Shown here: piece by piece, positions 7,874 through 15,460 of the stretch
Layout of the letters: the number at the start of each line of letters is the position of its first letter
How positions within the stretch are numbered: the first letter of the stretch is position 1
Source: DATLAN01 sp035527455
GTDB taxonomy: Bacteria > Planctomycetota > Planctomycetia > Pirellulales > Thermoguttaceae
DNA: 18,966 nt
NCBI GenBank assembly: GCA_035527455.1
Contig: DATLAN010000524.1
Span: 1-18,966, forward strand
Direction: 5' to 3'
Made by a program: the position numbers and the translations under genes
The notes under the pieces: generated by a model
Database searches by the model: none
The model's input: only the letters and a program-made list of their open reading frames with translations
Told to the model about the DNA's origin: nothing

Positions 7874-9831
7874 AACCGCCCGACAATCTTCTCCACGTCG
7901 AACACGCACCCGCCCCACGTGCCGCCGCTGGCTTGTTGCAGGGCGGCCCAGAGGCGGGTTTCCGGCGGGAGCTTCGGATCGGGGGCAAGGTCGGCGTGGG
8001 GGCCGCGGCGGGCCAAGAGACGTGTGCCTTCCTCAGGGCCGAATTCCCGCTGGGCGTCGCCGACCAGGTCGACGCTGCCGGCGAGTTGGTTGCGGTCGAT
8101 GATAATGCGGATGCGGTCGCCGTCGCGCACGCCCGAGAGCGGGCCACCGGCCAGGGCCTCGGGAGCGACCAGCCCGATGCACGCGCCGGTGCTCACGCCG
8201 GAGAATCGGGCGTCGGTCACCACGGCCACCTCATGGCCCCAGGAGAGATACCTCAAGGCCGAAGTGATCTGAAAGATCTCCTCCATGCCCGAGCCCAGCG
8301 GACCGCGGCCCATCAGCACCAGCACGTCGCCGGGTTTCAGCGGCCGGTCGCTTTGGCCCTTGACGGCGGCGATCGCGTCGGTCTCGCGCACGAACACCCG
8401 GGCCGGGCCGGTCTTGCGATAGACGCCGTCCGTGTCGATCACGCGCGAGTCGATCGCCGTGCTCTTGATTACGGAACCGTCCGGGGCGAGGTTCCCGCGC
8501 GGGAAGCAGACGGTGCTGGTCACACCAAGCTGCCCGGCCCGCTTCGGCGTCATGATCACGTCGCCCGGATCGACGCCGTCGCAATCCTTCAGCCGCCGTC
8601 GCAACGCCTCGCGCCGCGGCGAGTTCTCCCACCACCGCAGCACGTCGCCCAGGGAGAGTCCGGTGACCGTCATGGCGTCCAACTCCAAGAGGTCCATCTC
8701 GCTCAGCCGCAGCATCACCTCGGGCACGCCGCCGGCCAGGTAGGCGCGGATCGTGGGATGGTTGACCGGGCCGTTGGGCAACACGTCGACCAGCCGCGGC
8801 ACCCGGCGGTTGACCTCCGTCCAGTCGTCGATGCCCGGCCGCCAGAGCCCGGCGGAGAAGGCCACCGCGGGCAGGTGCAGCAGCAGGTTGGTCGAGCCGC
8901 CGAAGGCCGCGTGGACCGCCATCGCGTTGCGGATCGACGCTTCGGAGAGAATATCGCCCATCTTGATCCCGCGCCGATCGAGCATCATCAGCGTCTTGGC
9001 GCTGCGGCGGGCGAGGTCGAGCCAGATCGGTTGACCGGAGGGGGCCAGGGCCGAATGGGGCAGTGCCATGCCCAGGGCTTCGCCGACGACCTGCGACGTG
9101 GCGGCCGTGCCCAGGAAGTGGCAGCCGCCGCCCTGCGAGGCGCACACACCGCAGCCCAACACGGACGCGTCTTCCAGGCTCAACTCCCCCCGGGCGAATC
9201 GGGCCCCGATCGATTGGATCTTGCCCGTGTCTTCGCCCTCGGTCGGCGGCAGGGTCACCCCGCCGGGCATCAACACGCAGGGCAGGTCGCGGAAGCTGGC
9301 CAGGGCCATCATCATGGCCGGCAGCCCCTTGTCGCAGGTGGCCACGCCGAGCACGCCCCGGGCGGTCGGGATCGAACGGGTCAGACGCCGGAAGATCGAC
9401 GCGGCGTCGTTGCGATAGGCCAGGCTGTCGAACATGCCCGGCGTGCCTTGCGTGCGGCCGTCGCAAGGGTCGGTGCAGTGGCCGGCGTAGGGCACGCCGC
9501 CGTCGCGCGTGATCTGCTCGGCGGCCGCGGTCAGTGCCAGTCCCAACTCGAAATGACCGGTGTGCCATCCCAGCGCCACGGGCGAGCCGTTCTCGGCCCT
9601 TACGCCGCCGAGGTTGCTGAGCATTACGAATTGCGGCCCGGCCAGGTCCTGGGGCGGCCAGCCCATCCCGGCGTCTTCGGTCATCCCGAAGGCGTCCCCA
9701 CTGGGCCGGTTGATGAGCATCTCGGCCGTCAGCGGCAGCCTGCCCTCGGGACCGGGGCCGTGGGTGATGACGTCGTAGAGTGCCGGATCGTGGGAGTCGA
9801 GCAGGTCGTTTGAGTCTGGGGAGAATGACAT
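7870..9831 (-). CDS. yjhG: YjhG/YagF-type dehydratase (D-xylonate dehydratase; IlvD/EDD family)
   Basis: Family members dehydrate sugar acids, D-xylonate to 2-keto-3-deoxy-D-xylonate in E. coli YjhG and YagF, using an Fe-S cluster and Mg. The 653 residues are colinear with YjhG (about 655): LPLTAEMLINRPSGD (32-46), DPCDGRTQGTPGMFDSL (121-137), VATCDKGLPAMMMAL (163-177), GGGCHFLGTAATSQVV (234-249), HAAFGGSTNLLLH (307-319), ITDARFSGVSTGACIG-like block and a closing SGGTWGGCVFDVEKI. Cysteines 123, 166 and 237 are the expected cluster ligands and K168 matches the carbamylated lysine of the family. The match to YjhG is much better than to the shorter IlvD, so valine/isoleucine synthesis is unlikely. 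The start codon has no Shine-Dalgarno; a heptamer array ends four bases before it. The Gfo/Idh/MocA gene upstream fits sugar-acid catabolism. Confidence 0.93.
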   Translation of the reverse strand: MSFSPDSNDLLDSHDPALYDVITHGPGPEGRLPLTAEMLINRPSGDAFGMTEDAGMGWPPQDLAGPQFVMLSNLGGVRAENGSPVALGWHTGHFELGLALTAAAEQITRDGGVPYAGHCTDPCDGRTQGTPGMFDSLAYRNDAASIFRRLTRSIPTARGVLGVATCDKGLPAMMMALASFRDLPCVLMPGGVTLPPTEGEDTGKIQSIGARFARGELSLEDASVLGCGVCASQGGGCHFLGTAATSQVVGEALGMALPHSALAPSGQPIWLDLARRSAKTLMMLDRRGIKMGDILSEASIRNAMAVHAAFGGSTNLLLHLPAVAFSAGLWRPGIDDWTEVNRRVPRLVDVLPNGPVNHPTIRAYLAGGVPEVMLRLSEMDLLELDAMTVTGLSLGDVLRWWENSPRREALRRRLKDCDGVDPGDVIMTPKRAGQLGVTSTVCFPRGNLAPDGSVIKSTAIDSRVIDTDGVYRKTGPARVFVRETDAIAAVKGQSDRPLKPGDVLVLMGRGPLGSGMEEIFQITSALRYLSWGHEVAVVTDARFSGVSTGACIGLVAPEALAGGPLSGVRDGDRIRIIIDRNQLAGSVDLVGDAQREFGPEEGTRLLARRGPHADLAPDPKLPPETRLWAALQQASGGTWGGCVFDVEKIVGRL

Positions 9832-9835
9832 GGTG

Positions 9836-10057
9836 CTGGGGACTGGGGGCTCGGGACTGGGGACTCGGGACTGGGGACTCGGGACTGGGGACTCGGGACT
9901 CGGGACTGGGGGCTCGGGACTCGGGACTGGGGGCTCGGGACTGGGGACTCGGGACTGGCGCTTGGAGGTTCCGGGGGGTGGAAGACCGATCGGGCGCTTC
10001 CCGAACCCCCAGCCCCCAGTCCCGACCCCCCCCAGTCCCCAGTCCCGACCCCCCAGC
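9836..10057. repeat. Heptanucleotide tandem repeat locus, 17 G-rich units then inverted C-rich units
   Basis: Seventeen consecutive heptamers of pattern CT(G/C)GGG(A/G) fill 9836-9954, mostly alternating CTGGGGA and CTCGGGA. A 45-nt spacer follows, then C-rich units from 10000 to 10057 (CCCGAAC, CCCCAGC, CCCCAGT, CCCGACC and variants, one lengthened). The design matches the locus at 2821-2953. The array lies between the oxidoreductase stop and the dehydratase start, so it is transcribed (C-rich in mRNA) if those genes form one operon. Strong G-quadruplex potential exists on the plus strand. Confidence 0.92.
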
Positions 10058-10113
10058 CCCGCCCTGACGGTTCCCAGAGCAGTTGCCGTTTCCGCGGTTG
10101 CCGCCGTTTGTTA

Positions 10114-11259
10114 CTACAGCGTAATCCACGCCTCCTTCCGGTGGCTCTCCAAAATGGCCTCGCAGAGGACGACTTCGCGGTGGCCTTCCTCGAAGGTCGG
10201 ATACATCCCGGCGGCCTGGAAGTCGCCGGCGGCGATGTACTGGTAGAAGGCGCGGAAGCACTGCTTGAACGCGTCGGGGAAGCCTTCGTTGTGGCCGCCG
10301 GGATAGTTGATGTAGCCGCGCGGCATCTCGGCCACCAGCGACGGATCGCGGATCAGGCACTCGTTCGGCCTCTGGCGGTGGCCGATCCACAGCTCGTTGG
10401 GCGACTCGCTGTTGAACGCCAACGCACACTTCGAGCCGGCGATTTCGTACCGCAGGCAGTTCTTCCGCCCGGCGGTGACCTGCGAAACGTGGAGGCTGCC
10501 CCGGGCGCCGCCGGCGAAGCGGAACATCACGCAGCCGTAGTCTTCGGTGGTGATGTCGACCGGCTCGGTCTCGATCTCCTGCTCCATCTTGCCGGTGAAC
10601 GTCTCGACCTCGCCCTTGGGCCGGTTGCGAACTTCATGCACCGTCTTGAGATCCGCGAAGACGGCCTCGACTTCCAGGCCCGTGATCGAGGTGACCAGGT
10701 CCATCCAGTGGGTGCCGATGTCGGCGATCGCACGGAGTTGGCCGCCCTGCTCGGCCAGTACGCGCCAGTTGTAGTCGGTGTCGTAGAAGAGCCAGTCCTG
10801 GACGTAGCTGCCGTTGACGGCGTAGATCCGGCCCAGGTCGCCGCGCCGGGCCATGTCGCGGGCTTCGAGGTTCAGCGGGTAGAAGCGGATGTTGTAGCAC
10901 ACGCCCGCGGCGACGTCTTTCGACCGGGCCAGCTCGACCAGCTCGGCCGACTCGCGGGAATTCATCGCCAGCGGCTTTTCGCACATCACGTGCTTGTCGG
11001 CCTCCAGGACCTTCTTGGCGAACTCGTAGTGCAGCACGTTGGGCACGGCCAGGTGGACCGCGTCGACGGCGGCGTCGGCCAGGATTTCGTCGAGGCTTTC
11101 ATAAGCCCTGGGCAGGCCGAGCGCCGCTTGGGCCGACTGCGATTCGGCCGCGTCGCAGCCGAGGATGCCCGTGACGTGGATTCCCAGTCTTCGCAGCGCC
11201 TCGACGTGTACCGGTCCGATGAACCCGGCGCCGACCACGGCGGCTCCAATGTTATTCAT
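10114..11259 (-). CDS. Gfo/Idh/MocA family NAD(P)-dependent oxidoreductase
   Basis: These enzymes oxidise or reduce sugars, cyclitols and derivatives with NAD(P). The 381-residue protein starts MNNIGAAVVGAGFIG, with the Rossmann glycine motif GAGFIG at 10-15, then VHLAVPNVLHYEF, the catalytic-lysine motif CEKPL (93-97), and the C-terminal domain with DIGTHWMDL (180-188), whose Asp and His are typical catalytic-site residues. No signal peptide is seen, so it is cytosolic, unlike many planctomycete relatives exported by the Tat route. The frame extends 23 codons upstream, but the ATG at 11259 is preferred because it begins the Rossmann fold directly and has GGAG nine bases upstream. The gene lies upstream of the YjhG-like dehydratase on the same strand, 282 nt apart; a joint sugar-oxidation role (for example as a sugar dehydrogenase) is an inference. 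Exact substrate cannot be read. Confidence 0.92.
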   Translation of the reverse strand: MNNIGAAVVGAGFIGPVHVEALRRLGIHVTGILGCDAAESQSAQAALGLPRAYESLDEILADAAVDAVHLAVPNVLHYEFAKKVLEADKHVMCEKPLAMNSRESAELVELARSKDVAAGVCYNIRFYPLNLEARDMARRGDLGRIYAVNGSYVQDWLFYDTDYNWRVLAEQGGQLRAIADIGTHWMDLVTSITGLEVEAVFADLKTVHEVRNRPKGEVETFTGKMEQEIETEPVDITTEDYGCVMFRFAGGARGSLHVSQVTAGRKNCLRYEIAGSKCALAFNSESPNELWIGHRQRPNECLIRDPSLVAEMPRGYINYPGGHNEGFPDAFKQCFRAFYQYIAAGDFQAAGMYPTFEEGHREVVLCEAILESHRKEAWITL

Positions 11260-11525
11260 GCTCTTGTTCTCCGTTGGGTAAATTACTGGACTATAGCCAA
11301 CTACACGAGGCAAGACCACAGGGGGCAAGATGCCAAGAATTTAGCTTTTGAGTATTTCCACAACTCGATTCGTGACAGAGACTTAAAGATCGAAAGCACA
11401 AGACCCAGGTTGATTTCGGCGATCCGACGTGTATCCTATAGACCTAGGCGACCGCAAGATCACGGATGCCGGGTCGCCGCAATTACCCCCCGCCTGAGGG
11501 TCCGGCCCTCGGAAGGAACCTCCCG
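11260..11525. other. Divergent promoter region between oxidoreductase and glycosyltransferase genes
   Basis: No gene is seen in these 266 bases, which are richer in A and T than their surroundings. A possible -10 (TATAGT) for the minus-strand oxidoreductase lies near 11288-11293 without a good -35; a candidate plus-strand promoter is listed separately. Confidence 0.5.
11410..11437 (+). promoter_or_regulatory. Candidate promoter for the glycosyltransferase operon
   Basis: TTGATT (11410-11415), 16-bp spacer, TATCCT (11432-11437); transcription would start near 11444, about 80 nt before the GT2 start codon. Both boxes are four of six to consensus, so this is tentative. Confidence 0.35.
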
Positions 11526-12533
11526 ATGCTGTCGATCGTCATACCCGTCTACAACGAAGTCGAGAGTCTCGAAGCCCTGCACCGCGAATTGGGTGAGATG
11601 GCGTCGTCCGAGGGCTATGATTTGGATATCACCTTCGTCGACGACGGCTCGACCGACGGCTCGTGGGAGGTGATCGAGCGTCTGGCTGCCCAGGATCCTC
11701 GGGTGCGCGGGCTGCGTTTCCGCCGCAATTTCGGCAAGGCGGCCGCCCTAAGCGCCGGTTTTGCCCAGGCCCGGGGCGAGCTGGTGATGACGCTCGACGC
11801 CGACCTGCAGGACGACCCGCGTGAAATCCCCCGTTTTCTCGCCGAAATGGAAAACGGCTTCGACGTGGTCAGCGGCTGGAAGAAGGTCCGGCACGACCCG
11901 TGGCACAAGGTCGGCCCGTCGCGGGTGTTCAACTGGATGGTCAGCAAGCTGACCGGAGTGAAACTGCACGACCACAACTGCGGCATGAAGTGTTACCGGC
12001 GAGAGATCTTCGACGAGGTCCGCCTCTACGGCGAGCTGCACCGTTTCGTCCCGGTGCTGGCCGCCGCCCGGGGATACCGTATCGGCGAGCTGGTCATCCA
12101 GCACCGCCGGCGCAAGTTCGGCCGTTCGAAGTACGGACTGGCGCGATTCGTCAAAGGCTTCCTCGACTTGCTGACCGTGCGGTTCTTGACCGGCTTCGGG
12201 CAGCGGCCGCAACACGTTTTGGGAACGCTCGGCCTGGCGTCGTTCTTCCTGGGGCTGGCCGGAATGATGTTGTTGGCGGCCGTTTGGGTCGTCTCTCGCC
12301 TGGAGATCGGCATGGACCCCATCCACTTGCGCGACCACTTCCCCGCGGTGATCTATTCCGTCGCCTTGTTGCTGCTGGGCGTCCAGTTGACGTCGTTCGG
12401 CTTTCTTGGCGAGTTGATCATCGCCTACCACGATCCGGACGTGAAGGCGTACTCGATCGCCGAACGTACCGAAACGCACGAAACCGATTGCGAATCCTCT
12501 CCTTCCGATAACCCCACGCCCACGGACCCATGA
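11526..12533 (+). CDS. GT2 glycosyltransferase, polyprenyl-phosphate sugar transferase (DPM1/GtrB-like) with C-terminal membrane anchor
   Basis: Such enzymes move a sugar from a nucleotide donor to a polyprenyl phosphate at the cytoplasmic face. The 335-residue protein begins LSIVIPVYNEVESLEAL, then ITFVDDGSTDGSWEVI (DD at 39-40), the metal-binding DAD in TLDADLQDDPREI (91-93), NCGMKCYRREIFDE (151-164) and the RRRKFGRSKYG motif (194-204) common to the DPM1/GtrB group. Two hydrophobic segments (about 231-257 and 273-300) form a C-terminal anchor, followed by a polar tail. The frame is open 20 codons further upstream, but the ATG at 11526 begins the fold and has AAGGA ten bases upstream. The stop overlaps the next start by four bases (ATGA), indicating tight coupling. 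Sugar identity is not determined. Confidence 0.93.
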   Translation: MLSIVIPVYNEVESLEALHRELGEMASSEGYDLDITFVDDGSTDGSWEVIERLAAQDPRVRGLRFRRNFGKAAALSAGFAQARGELVMTLDADLQDDPREIPRFLAEMENGFDVVSGWKKVRHDPWHKVGPSRVFNWMVSKLTGVKLHDHNCGMKCYRREIFDEVRLYGELHRFVPVLAAARGYRIGELVIQHRRRKFGRSKYGLARFVKGFLDLLTVRFLTGFGQRPQHVLGTLGLASFFLGLAGMMLLAAVWVVSRLEIGMDPIHLRDHFPAVIYSVALLLLGVQLTSFGFLGELIIAYHDPDVKAYSIAERTETHETDCESSPSDNPTPTDP

Positions 12534-14188
12534 CCACACCACAAGACGACCCGCAAGCCCGGCTCCGCCGCCACGTTTATCTGCTGTTGATCGTTCTGGG
12601 CACCGGCGCGATGCTCGGCCGCATCGCGGCGGTCGACGCGGTCGACAGGTCGGCCATTCAGGAACAGGAGATCAACAGCCGAGTCAATGCGCACTTGCAC
12701 GCCGTCAGGCCGTCCTTGGAGAAGAAGCTGCAGGCAGAAGGCCTCGGCGGGCGGCAATCCGAGGAGAAGCTGAAAGAGACGCTGGAAGAGGAGCGCGCCC
12801 GCGAAGAAGCCCGACTGCGATCGCTGATCTACCTCCGCCGCCCCTTCCAAAGCGCCAACGACCGCAGCCGGTGGTGTATGGTCCGGGCGCTGGTCGAGCC
12901 GGAGATGCGCGTCGAAGGACACCCCTACGCGATCGACAAGGTCGTCGCCGAGCCCAACTGGGACACGATCGACATGGTCAAGCACGACGATCAGGGTCGC
13001 GGGGGGATGGGGCCCAACGAAGGGCATCTCTATTCGAGCAAGCCGCCGCTGCTGCCGACCCTGGTCGCCGGGGAATACTGGGTGATTTACCGCTTGAACG
13101 ACGTGCTGGCGAAGGTCGGACTCTCGCTGACCACCGACGGCCGTCCGCTTTCCCTGGCCACGCACGCGCACGTGGTCGGCCGGTTCATGCTGGTCACGAT
13201 CAACCTGATCCCGCTGGTGATCGGTTTCCTGTTGCTGGCCCGGCTGATCGAACGGTTCGGCACGACCGACTGGGGGCGGATCTTCACGATGGGGGCGGCC
13301 GTGTTCGGCACGTTCCTGACCACCTTCGTGGTGACCTTCAACAACCACCTGCCGGCGGCCGTTTGCGGCGTGATCGCGCTGTATGCGGCGGTGCGGATCT
13401 GGTTCGACGGCGAGCGGCGGCTGCGGTATTTCATCATCGCCGGCTTCTTCGGCGCGATGATGGCGGCCAATGAGCTGCCGGCCCTGGCGCTGTTCGCCGT
13501 GTTGAGCCTGATCCTGCTGCTGAGAGCGCCGGGCCGAACGGTCTTGGCCTATCTGCCTGCGGCGGTCGTGGTGGCAGCCGGGTTCTTCGGCACGAACTGG
13601 ATCGCCCATAAGAGCCTCGTGCCGCCGTACATGCACCGCAGCGATACGGACAAGAGCGACAACTGGTACGACTACACGTATGTCCGCGGCGAAGGGAAGG
13701 ACGCCCGGGAGATTTCCAGCTACTGGAACGACCCGGTGGGCGTGGACCGAGGGGAGCCGTGCACCAGGACGTACGCCCTGCACGCGCTGGTGGGCCACCA
13801 CGGCGTCTTTTCGCTCACGCCCATCTGGCTGCTGAGCTTCGCCGGGGTGATCGTCTGGCTGTGTCCGGGGCGGGATCCTCGTTTGCGGTGTCTGGCGCTG
13901 ACGGTGGCGGCGGTCACGGTGGCGTGTTTCGCGTTCTACCTGTTCCTCTCGGACCAGCGCAACTACGGCGGGGTCTGCAGCGGTTTCCGCTGGATGTTCT
14001 GGCTGGCACCGGTGTGGCTGGTGACGATGCTCCCGGCGGTCGACGGCATGGCCCGGCGCGGCTGGACCCGTTGCGTGGCCGCGGTGCTGCTGCTCGCGTC
14101 GATCTTCTCGGCCAGCTACCCGACGTGGACGCCGTGGACCAATCCGTGGCTGTGGGATTGGCTGCGGTACCTGAACGTGCCGGTTTAG
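12530..14188 (+). CDS. Polytopic membrane protein, probable GT-C-type glycosyltransferase
   Basis: The 552-residue product has one N-terminal membrane segment (about 14-33), a long loop (35-215) and some eight further hydrophobic segments between about 216 and 530. The loop holds a charged, likely coiled-coil stretch (60-100, rich in E, K and R) and GHLYSSKPPLLPTL (166-178), a motif I associate with ArnT/PMT-like GT-C proteins, in which the first loop is periplasmic and catalytic. A second loop at 360-423 contains many polar and aromatic residues (NWYDYTYVRGEGKD). GT-C enzymes transfer sugars from polyprenyl-phosphate donors, so the four-base overlap with the GT2 gene, which would make such a donor, supports this call. 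No close named relative is recognised, and the coiled-coil insertion is unusual. It could instead be a transporter or flippase, but the YSSKPPL motif argues against that. Confidence 0.7.
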   Translation: MTTPQDDPQARLRRHVYLLLIVLGTGAMLGRIAAVDAVDRSAIQEQEINSRVNAHLHAVRPSLEKKLQAEGLGGRQSEEKLKETLEEERAREEARLRSLIYLRRPFQSANDRSRWCMVRALVEPEMRVEGHPYAIDKVVAEPNWDTIDMVKHDDQGRGGMGPNEGHLYSSKPPLLPTLVAGEYWVIYRLNDVLAKVGLSLTTDGRPLSLATHAHVVGRFMLVTINLIPLVIGFLLLARLIERFGTTDWGRIFTMGAAVFGTFLTTFVVTFNNHLPAAVCGVIALYAAVRIWFDGERRLRYFIIAGFFGAMMAANELPALALFAVLSLILLLRAPGRTVLAYLPAAVVVAAGFFGTNWIAHKSLVPPYMHRSDTDKSDNWYDYTYVRGEGKDAREISSYWNDPVGVDRGEPCTRTYALHALVGHHGVFSLTPIWLLSFAGVIVWLCPGRDPRLRCLALTVAAVTVACFAFYLFLSDQRNYGGVCSGFRWMFWLAPVWLVTMLPAVDGMARRGWTRCVAAVLLLASIFSASYPTWTPWTNPWLWDWLRYLNVPV

Positions 14189-14274
14189 GCGGCATTACTC
14201 ACATAGACCGGAACAAGGTCGCCCGGACCCCAGACGGGCGCGACCACCGGTCGCGGCTTTGTGAGGTTCCCCGG
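14189..14274. terminator. Convergent gene junction with competing hairpins
   Basis: Between two convergent genes, GGTCGC (14217-14222), GCGACC (14240-14245) and GGTCGC (14249-14254) can pair in two mutually exclusive ways. No T tract follows, so intrinsic termination is doubtful; the right part belongs to the 26-bp repeat at 14238-14263. Confidence 0.35.
14238..14263 (+). repeat. 26-bp repeat, left copy (inverted to 15304-15329)
   Basis: This segment is the exact reverse complement of 15304-15329. It contains its own short palindrome CGCGACC-ACC-GGTCGCG. The pair brackets the coiled-coil protein gene. Confidence 0.9.
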
Positions 14275-15243
14275 TCAGAGCTTCGAGGTCACCCGATCCC
14301 CTTTGCGGATCGTGTCTTGTGTGGCCACGGCTTTGCAGAACGACGTCTTGGCCGTGGTTCGGACCACCTCGATGCGGCCGACGTAGATGCCTTCGGTGCT
14401 CAGCAGGCGGTAGATCTCCAGTTGATGGCCCGCCCGCAGACCGTCGGAGGCGCCGAAGGATATTTCGACCTCGCCCTCGGCACTGACCGAGAGCACCTCG
14501 CCGTCGACCAGGTCCGGCGTTTGGCCGGGATCCGAAAGCGGCGTGACAGTGGGCGCGGCCGATGCGGCGTCGGTAGTGACCGCATCGCCCTTCTGAATCT
14601 CGCCGCTTAGCGACTGGGCATCGAACCGGCAGATCGACTTGTCCGGCGCGGTCTGGAGGACTTCGATCTGGCCGAGCGTGGTGCGATTGGTGCCCGAGGT
14701 GCGATACACGGTCAACCGGTGGCCGCTCTTCAGCCCGGCGTCGGCCCCAAGGGAAATCTCGATCAGGTTGCCCGCCGGGTCCGTAGTCACCGCGCCGTCG
14801 AGCTTCGGCGGAGCCGGCACGCCGGTGGGGGGATTGGGCACCAGGCTCATCAGCCGGGCGTTCTGTTCCTTCAGCACCTGCATCTCGCTGAAGGCCTTGT
14901 GCAACTGATCGGTCAAGTCCATCACCGATTTGAGGTTCTTGTCGCGTTCGGCCTGCAACTGGGTCATCTGGTCGCGAAGCTGCTGCACCTCCTGCTGGAG
15001 CACGGCCATCATCTTCTGGGCGACGTCGCCGGCGGCCTGCCCCTCGGCCCGGACGGCCGCTTCCTTGGCCAGCATCGCTTCGAGTTCGGCAACCTTGGCC
15101 ATCAGTTGCTGGTTGACGGCCTGGGCCTTCGCCAATTCGGCCTGCAAAGTTGCCACGTCCTGAGCGGCCGCGTGGGGGGGGGCGGAAAGCCCGATCAAGG
15201 CCGGACACAGCGTCACGGCCAATACAGAAAGAATGCGCTTCAT
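14275..15243 (-). CDS. Exported coiled-coil protein with two FlgT-C-like repeat domains
   Basis: The 322-residue protein has a signal peptide (residues 1-28, MKRILSVLAVTLCPALIGLS then AAAQ), a long heptad-rich coiled coil (29-132), a proline-rich hinge (136-147) and two repeats of about 75 residues (148-223 and 247-320). Each repeat reads as a beta unit with the core (I/V)EISLGADAGLKSGHRLTVYR or EISFGASDGLRAGHQLEIYR, then G(Q/R)IEV and a closing (Q/R)KGDxVT. This resembles the FlgT C-terminal-type domain found alone in many planctomycete envelope proteins. A structural or trimer-forming periplasmic role is plausible, but no function is known to me. The frame is open 21 codons upstream; the ATG at 15243 is chosen because it begins the signal peptide and has GAGGAGG nine bases upstream. 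Perfect 26-bp inverted repeats flank the gene. Confidence 0.85.
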   Translation of the reverse strand: MKRILSVLAVTLCPALIGLSAPPHAAAQDVATLQAELAKAQAVNQQLMAKVAELEAMLAKEAAVRAEGQAAGDVAQKMMAVLQQEVQQLRDQMTQLQAERDKNLKSVMDLTDQLHKAFSEMQVLKEQNARLMSLVPNPPTGVPAPPKLDGAVTTDPAGNLIEISLGADAGLKSGHRLTVYRTSGTNRTTLGQIEVLQTAPDKSICRFDAQSLSGEIQKGDAVTTDAASAAPTVTPLSDPGQTPDLVDGEVLSVSAEGEVEISFGASDGLRAGHQLEIYRLLSTEGIYVGRIEVVRTTAKTSFCKAVATQDTIRKGDRVTSKL

Positions 15244-15303
15244 GATATGGGTCCTCCTCAGCAAACATACGACGATCCAGCCGGCAGGAAAGTTCCCGAA
15301 ATC

Positions 15304-15329
15304 CACAAAGCCGCGACCGGTGGTCGCGC
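15304..15329 (-). repeat. 26-bp repeat, right copy (inverted to 14238-14263)
   Basis: Exact reverse complement of 14238-14263. It lies about 60 nt upstream of the coiled-coil gene start, so it may fall in that gene's leader or promoter region. Confidence 0.9.
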
Positions 15330-15408
15330 ACTCTTAACAAATAAAGGGGCCGACATACTACCGCGGGGGGGTGACCTGCACGCAAACGGCCCCTACGAAC
15401 CGCTGCGA

Positions 15409-15422
15409 AGCCGCGAGCGGCT
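15409..15422. repeat. Short REP-like palindrome downstream of the ThuA gene
   Basis: AGCCGCGAGCGGCT forms a six-base-pair stem around GA, 39 nt after the ThuA-domain gene stop. It may protect or end that transcript, or be another dispersed repeat. Confidence 0.6.
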
Positions 15423-15460
15423 GGCGGGATGCGGGAATGTGGAATACCGCACTGGGGGCC

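Larger units (their letters stand above)
15244..15460. other. Intergenic region with three palindromic structures
   Basis: Between two minus-strand genes lie the 26-bp repeat (15304-15329), an inverted repeat AGGGGCCG / CGGCCCCT (15345-15394) and the palindrome AGCCGC-GA-GCGGCT (15409-15422). No T tract suggests a canonical terminator and no gene is seen. Confidence 0.6.

Noticed and set aside
7768..9813. 681-codon plus-strand frame
   Set aside because: Antisense to the complete YjhG-type dehydratase, which has colinear family motifs.
7870..9831. Annotation as IlvD (branched-chain amino acid synthesis)
   Set aside because: Length of 653 residues and the motif order match YjhG/YagF sugar-acid dehydratases, while IlvD is usually about 560-615 residues with a different N-terminus.
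8231..10429. 732-codon minus-strand frame
   Set aside because: Out of frame with both the dehydratase and oxidoreductase genes and translates the heptamer array as SPESRAPSPQSR repeats; an artefact.
12425..13801. 458-codon minus-strand frame
   Set aside because: Antisense to the GT-C-like gene; composition is H, Q, R, D rich with no domain.
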